Positions 61,548 to 64,000 of a stretch of DNA of 64,000 nt are shown one piece after another. The notes beneath the pieces were generated by a model that saw nothing but the letters and a program-made list of their open reading frames with translations, ran no database searches and was not told the DNA's origin. Each line of letters begins with the position of its first letter. Within the stretch, counting starts at the first letter, position 1. Position numbers and translations under genes: made by a program. Source of the stretch: a virus. Location: positions 1-64,000 of the IMG/VR virus record IMGVR_UViG_3300025617_000018. One strand, written 5' to 3'.

Positions 61548-61562
61548 CTCCCGTCGCGGGAG
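61548..61562 (-). promoter_or_regulatory. Hairpin containing the ribosome site of the exported protein
   Basis: CTCCCG-CGA-CGGGAG on the minus strand: six G-C-rich pairs and a three-base loop. The 3' strand contains GGGAG, six bases before ATG 61541. Bases 61563-61644 upstream hold no gene I can support. Confidence 0.6.
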
Positions 61563-61644
61563 CAGTTTCAAGACTTACTCGGGTCCTACCTTTCCTGGGC
61601 ACCACTTGCTTGATTATTTTAAAAGAGAAACAAGACTCTTTAAA

Positions 61645-61721
61645 TGGTGCCGTTGAAGGGAGTCGAACCCCCAACCTTCTGGACCTAAACCAGACGCCTC
61701 TGCCAATTGGGCCACAACGGC
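61645..61721 (-). tRNA. tRNA-Leu by anticodon (TAG), class I body
   Basis: Acceptor GCCGTTG/CAACGGC, A73 and encoded CCA. Anticodon stem TCTGG/CCAGA with loop TTTAGGT gives TAG. The D-arm (AATTGGCAGA) resembles Leu tRNAs. The variable region is only five bases (AGGTT) instead of the long arm of bacterial tRNA-Leu, and the T-stem has two G-U pairs. Aminoacid identity is therefore less sure. Confidence 0.8.
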
Positions 61722-61738
61722 ATATATTGTATTTATAC

Positions 61739-61813
61739 TGGTGCTCACGGAGAGAATCGAACTCCCAATCTACGCATTACAAGTGCGTTGCCTTACCGTT
61801 GGGCCACGTGAGC
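61739..61813 (-). tRNA. tRNA-Thr (TGT)
   Basis: Class I tRNA on the minus strand: acceptor GCTCACG/CGTGAGC, A73, encoded CCA, anticodon loop CTTGTAA (TGT), four-base variable loop AGAT, T-loop TTCGATT. Confidence 0.92.
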
Positions 61814-61821
61814 ATACTATT

Positions 61822-61911
61822 TGGCGGAGATAGTAGGATTCGAACCTACGGAACGATTTCTCGTTCGACAAGTTAGCAACCTGCTGCTTTAAGCCACTCA
61901 GCCATATCTCC
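61822..61911 (-). tRNA. tRNA-Ser (GCT)
   Basis: Class II tRNA on the minus strand: acceptor GGAGATA/TATCTCC, G73, encoded CCA, anticodon loop TTGCTAA (GCT), T-arm GTAGG/CCTAC. The variable arm is a 6-bp stem GAACGA/TCGTTC closed by a GAAA (GNRA) tetraloop. Confidence 0.92.
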
Positions 61912-61914
61912 TTG

Positions 61915-62118
61915 TTCGGGACTGTCTTTCTGCTAGGCAAGGCGCAGTCATTCCGAATAAAAGTGGAGTGGGTGGAATAGGGTAACCACCAAGGAAGTAC
62001 TATCCGAAGTACCTTTCTTCACTAGACTTCCTACGTCCTGCACCTCGCTAAAGGACCGGCGCTACCGGCTTTCGGACTACCTTACCCCCCTTCGGCGAGA
62101 GGTATTCGGTCACACTCC
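61915..62118 (-). ncRNA. Candidate structured RNA A between tRNA-Ser and tRNA-Asn
   Basis: About 200 bases with no ORF, much richer in G+C than the surroundings. In minus-strand sense, GGAGTG (62118-62113) pairs with CACTCC (61970-61965), enclosing ACCTC/GAGGT, a CCGG-TAGCG-CCGG hairpin, an AGGTAC/GTACTT hairpin and GGTGG/CCACC. A second domain pairs TTCGG/CCGAA and GACTG/CAGTC (61915-61957). It lacks the tRNA-like end of tmRNA and the conserved cores of RNase P RNA as far as I can see. Processing from the tRNA transcript would give a discrete RNA. Confidence 0.5.
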
Positions 62119-62142
62119 TTTTAGAGTCCGTCGACTCTAAAA
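62119..62142 (-). other. 10-bp hairpin just after tRNA-Asn
   Basis: TTTTAGAGTC-GACG-GACTCTAAAA (minus strand), perfect 10-bp stem and 4-base loop, one base from the tRNA-Asn CCA. No T tract follows, so it is not a classical terminator; it may be a processing or protective element for candidate RNA A or the tRNA 3' end. Confidence 0.65.
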
Positions 62143-62143
62143 C

Positions 62144-62224
62144 TGGCTCCCAAGGTTGGATTCGAACCAACATTGCTTTCGCACGGATTAACAGTCCGCT
62201 GTATTACCTATCTACCACTTGGGA
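62144..62224 (-). tRNA. tRNA-Asn (GTT)
   Basis: Acceptor TCCCAAG/CTTGGGA, G73, encoded CCA; anticodon stem GCGGA/TCCGT with loop CTGTTAA (GTT); T-arm GTTGG/CCAAC. The variable region is 11 bases, GC-GAAA-GC-AAT, a mini-hairpin with a GNRA loop in place of the usual five bases. Confidence 0.92.
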
Positions 62225-62232
62225 ATAAAATT

Positions 62233-62372
62233 TATTAAAAAGCACACTAGGTTTACTATCCTCTTGCTACCTATTGTTGCCCTGCTATGCAGAACAGTTA
62301 CTAGTATCATAGGCTCTCCGCTTTGGACAAGGTTCAGCTTGCGGCCTCACGAGCCTAGTATGCTTTTTAATA
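62233..62372 (-). ncRNA. Candidate structured RNA B with 19-bp closing stem
   Basis: Bases 62233-62251 and 62354-62372 form a 19-bp helix. The single non-Watson-Crick position is G-U in minus-strand RNA but A-C... on the other strand (C-A), which supports the minus strand. Inside are a GGCTC/GAGCC arm extended by CCGC/GCGG and a CTGC-ATA-GCAG arm flanked by TGTT/AACA, giving a multibranch fold. The 140-base element fits exactly between the HAD gene stop (62376) and tRNA-Asn. No ORF or known RNA family was recognised. Confidence 0.6.
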
Positions 62373-62375
62373 TAC

Positions 62376-62966
62376 TTATTTCTGTCCTTCTACAACAATA
62401 TTATATATTTCTTTCCAGTTGCGAACTCGTGTCACTCCACTGTATTCGCCCTGGTTGTGTTTGTGATCCATTAACAAGGATACCAAACCTAAATCTCTTC
62501 CTACTAGTGCATTCTGTGGTTTGTCTTCGACCCAGTAGCAACCAGTATCTGCATACCATTCTAACACTTCGTCTTTGTCAGCACCTGTGTCTAGGTACAC
62601 ATATTTCTCAAATACACTATCTCCAAACATCTCACGCAGGTTCTTTGTGCGTAGGTGTTGCGAGTAGTCGTCGTTACTTAAACTTGTAATAGCATGGAAC
62701 ACATACCCGTGTTCACTGTGCAACTTCTTCACATAATGAATAGCATCTCGTAGTGGCGGAAGTTTACGAATCCAAGCACTTTCGTTGAACATACGAATAA
62801 GACGCATGCCTTCTACTTTTCCTAAACCATACTTGAGATCCATCAAGTATTCTGTTTCAAATCCTGGATTAACACTATAACCGTGTCGATTCATCCACTG
62901 TCCGAACGCATACTCCCAATCGAAGAGGACGCCGTCACAATCTACCAATATTGCCTTTTCTTTCAT
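62376..62966 (-). CDS. HAD-superfamily phosphatase, 5'(3')-deoxyribonucleotidase-like
   Basis: A 196-aa HAD hydrolase. Motif I is VDCDGVLFDW (D9 nucleophile, D11), motif II is the Ser of AITSLS, and motif IV is WVEDKPQNA. The cap and length fit the 5'(3')-deoxyribonucleotidase (NT5C) type, which dephosphorylates dNMPs. It could balance dNMP pools made by host-DNA breakdown. It is first in the unit that continues into candidate RNA B and the tRNAs, with a sigma70 promoter upstream and AAAGG before the ATG. Confidence 0.82.
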   Translation of the reverse strand: MKEKAILVDCDGVLFDWEYAFGQWMNRHGYSVNPGFETEYLMDLKYGLGKVEGMRLIRMFNESAWIRKLPPLRDAIHYVKKLHSEHGYVFHAITSLSNDDYSQHLRTKNLREMFGDSVFEKYVYLDTGADKDEVLEWYADTGCYWVEDKPQNALVGRDLGLVSLLMDHKHNQGEYSGVTRVRNWKEIYNIVVEGQK

Positions 62967-62996
62967 TAAGTGCCTTTCTTTATTGCCTATATTATT

Positions 62997-63025
62997 ATAG
63001 TACTATCTTATTCAGGTTTTGTCAA
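62997..63025 (-). promoter_or_regulatory. Sigma70-type promoter for HAD gene and tRNA cluster
   Basis: TTGACA (63020-63025), 17 bases, TACTAT (62997-63002) on the minus strand; an overlapping TATAAT follows three bases on. Predicted +1 is near 62990, leaving a leader of about 24 bases. Confidence 0.78.
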
Positions 63026-63202
63026 GTACCAATAGTAATATTTTTTGCCTGTTTGTTCATCAACTGCTGGGAGAGCAATCTCGTCAGTTACTTCAGTTTT
63101 TTCAACACTCTCCCAGGTGTAACCCTGTTTAGTCTGTGTATCAACCATTTCAAAGAATTCCTTGTTTCCTTCAAAGAAAACAATAAGGAATAAAACCCAC
63201 AT
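63008..63202 (-). CDS. Small membrane-anchored protein (64 aa)
   Basis: A 64-aa protein with a short hydrophobic start (MWVLFLIVFF) and an acidic soluble part. AAGG five bases before ATG 63202 supports this start; a Met at residue 19 would remove the hydrophobic part. It lies two bases after the stop of the glycine-zipper gene. Unknown function. Confidence 0.6.
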   Translation of the reverse strand: MWVLFLIVFFEGNKEFFEMVDTQTKQGYTWESVEKTEVTDEIALPAVDEQTGKKYYYWYLTKPE

Positions 63203-63204
63203 AC

Positions 63205-63645
63205 TTACCTTTTAAACCTTACAGTGAATTCTTGTCCACCGTCCCAGAATGTGATAGTTGAATGACTGTACACTCTTACCTGTTCTTCTTCGTAGCGTGT
63301 CTCACGCTGACATTGTGTGCGAACGCCGCCTTTAGCATCTGAATTTTGATTGCCAATAATGCCGCCTAGTACACCACCAATCTTTGCACCATCTTTGTGA
63401 TCGATTTGATGTCCTACTACGCCGCCGATGATAGTACCGACAATAGTGTCTGCTGTACGATCACCACTTACAGCAACATCCTTACACACTTCTACTGTGT
63501 AAGGTCTTTGCTTGATAACTGTTTTGTAATGATTTTCTGTTACGCCCATTACATTGTTTGATTCATCTGCAAATGCAAGTGCGCTGTAAAATCCTACACT
63601 ACAACTTAAAACCACTGCGTGAAAAACTTTTTCTGCATATTTCAT
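63205..63645 (-). CDS. Exported glycine-zipper protein (17-kDa antigen-like)
   Basis: A 146-aa protein with a signal peptide (about 1-26, cleavage after ALAFA) and a glycine-zipper segment (TIVGTIIGGVVGHQ, then KIGGVLGGIIGNQ, about 67-100) like the Rickettsiales 17-kDa surface antigen / SlyB-type 2TM domain. The C-terminal beta domain is Arg/Glu-rich. No lipobox is evident. Such proteins insert in the outer membrane; a phage copy might alter the host envelope or block superinfection (inference). Confidence 0.78.
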   Translation of the reverse strand: MKYAEKVFHAVVLSCSVGFYSALAFADESNNVMGVTENHYKTVIKQRPYTVEVCKDVAVSGDRTADTIVGTIIGGVVGHQIDHKDGAKIGGVLGGIIGNQNSDAKGGVRTQCQRETRYEEEQVRVYSHSTITFWDGGQEFTVRFKR

Positions 63646-63992
63646 TGTGCTTCTACCTTTGTAACTCTGTCGTACTTAAACGATCGCCAACCCTTGGCAT
63701 TTACGTCCCATACTGTAACCAGTCCTTGTACTCTAGGACTTTTACTGTTTTTAGGAAGACTTCCTTCAGGAATAATCTTTACACTTTTTGTGCAAGTCAT
63801 TACCCGTTCATCTCCATCCAACTTATTAAAAGTTACTACTACTATACCTTCACTTAGAAGGTTTGTCAAGTCTTTTTCCGTTGGAATCTTTTTCAGGTTT
63901 GCTACTGTCTCGCTTACCAAAGATTCTGTCCCATCCGTTTGCAAACTGTTTGTCATTGCTTCCTTTTCTTCTTCCATCACCTTTTCCACCAT
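63642..63992 (-). CDS. SH3-like small phage protein (DUF2693-type)
   Basis: A 116-aa protein: a helical N-terminus, then a small beta-barrel pattern (IVVVTFNKLDGDERVMTCT ... VWDVNAKGWRSFKYDRV) that resembles the DUF2693/WYL-2 proteins frequent in marine T4-like phages. Function is unknown; an RNA- or protein-binding barrel is possible. It overlaps the glycine-zipper gene by ATGA. The window ends eight bases upstream, so a longer N-terminus cannot be excluded. Confidence 0.68.
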   Translation of the reverse strand: MVEKVMEEEKEAMTNSLQTDGTESLVSETVANLKKIPTEKDLTNLLSEGIVVVTFNKLDGDERVMTCTKSVKIIPEGSLPKNSKSPRVQGLVTVWDVNAKGWRSFKYDRVTKVEAQ

Positions 63993-64000
63993 GCCATTTA

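Noticed and set aside
61915-62142. tmRNA, RNase P RNA or group I intron in the tRNA cluster
   Set aside because: No TTCGA T-arm or CCA end as in tmRNA, no recognisable RNase P conserved regions, and the flanking tRNAs are complete so nothing is interrupted by an intron. I kept it as an unidentified RNA candidate.
62119-62142. Rho-independent terminator after tRNA-Asn
   Set aside because: The 10-bp stem is not followed by a T tract on the minus strand, and downstream tRNAs seem to belong to the same transcript.

Overview
The window is part of the genome of a lytic, T4-like marine myovirus. The hallmarks are a gp44-type clamp-loader subunit, a gp30-type ATP-dependent DNA ligase, a gp4-type head-completion nuclease, a phage PhoH, ThyX, a co-chaperonin, MazG, and strings of genes with overlapping starts and stops. 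The sequence is AT-rich. No integrase, repressor or transposase was found. The host is probably a marine alphaproteobacterium such as a SAR11/Pelagibacter relative; this rests on overall resemblance and AMG content only and is inference. Nearly everything is transcribed leftward (minus strand). Only phoH (11673-12389) and a small Cys-rich protein (50060-50347) run rightward.

Layout. 1-5 kb: nucleotidyltransferase, small conserved proteins and two tail-fibre-like proteins. 5-8.2 kb: a chaperone pair (ClpA-like unfoldase and a DnaJ/CbpA-like J-protein). 8.3-10.3 kb: a lysis cassette with an M15 endolysin, small membrane proteins, an embedded i-spanin/o-spanin pair and an EF-hand membrane protein. 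10.3-12.4 kb: two conserved phage proteins and phoH. 12.4-16.5 kb: thymidylate and redox genes (dCMP deaminase, SHMT, Bfd-like 2Fe-2S protein, DNA methyltransferase, ThyX, FdxA-type 7Fe ferredoxin). 16.5-19.7 kb: clamp loader, two tiny membrane proteins, MazG, GroES-like protein and a DnaE fragment. 19.7-50 kb: about 30 kb of adhesin, tail-fibre or baseplate-decoration genes, including proteins of 1188, 1762 and 2381 aa. 50-60.7 kb: UvsE, glycosyltransferase-like and QueD-like proteins, ligase, phosphoesterase, small unknowns and gp4. 60.7-62.4 kb: seven tRNA genes and two candidate structured RNAs. 62.4-64 kb: HAD phosphatase, glycine-zipper exported protein and an SH3-like protein.

Regulation can be read directly. 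Ten near-consensus sigma70 promoters (TTGACA, 16-17 bp, TATAAT-like) and a set of T4-late-like boxes (GATAAATA/TATAAATA) lie on the minus strand upstream of genes. In five cases the box-to-ATG distance places the predicted +1 exactly on the A of the start codon, suggesting leaderless mRNAs. At three loci the promoter lies inside an inverted repeat that would hide the ribosome site or start codon in read-through RNA but not in RNA started locally. This is the logic known from T4 genes e, soc and 49.

The features best worth following are these promoter/hairpin switches, a tRNA cluster in which Cys, Trp and Asn tRNAs carry an extra variable-arm hairpin with a GNRA tetraloop while a Leu-anticodon tRNA lacks its class II arm, and two unidentified structured RNAs interleaved with the tRNAs.
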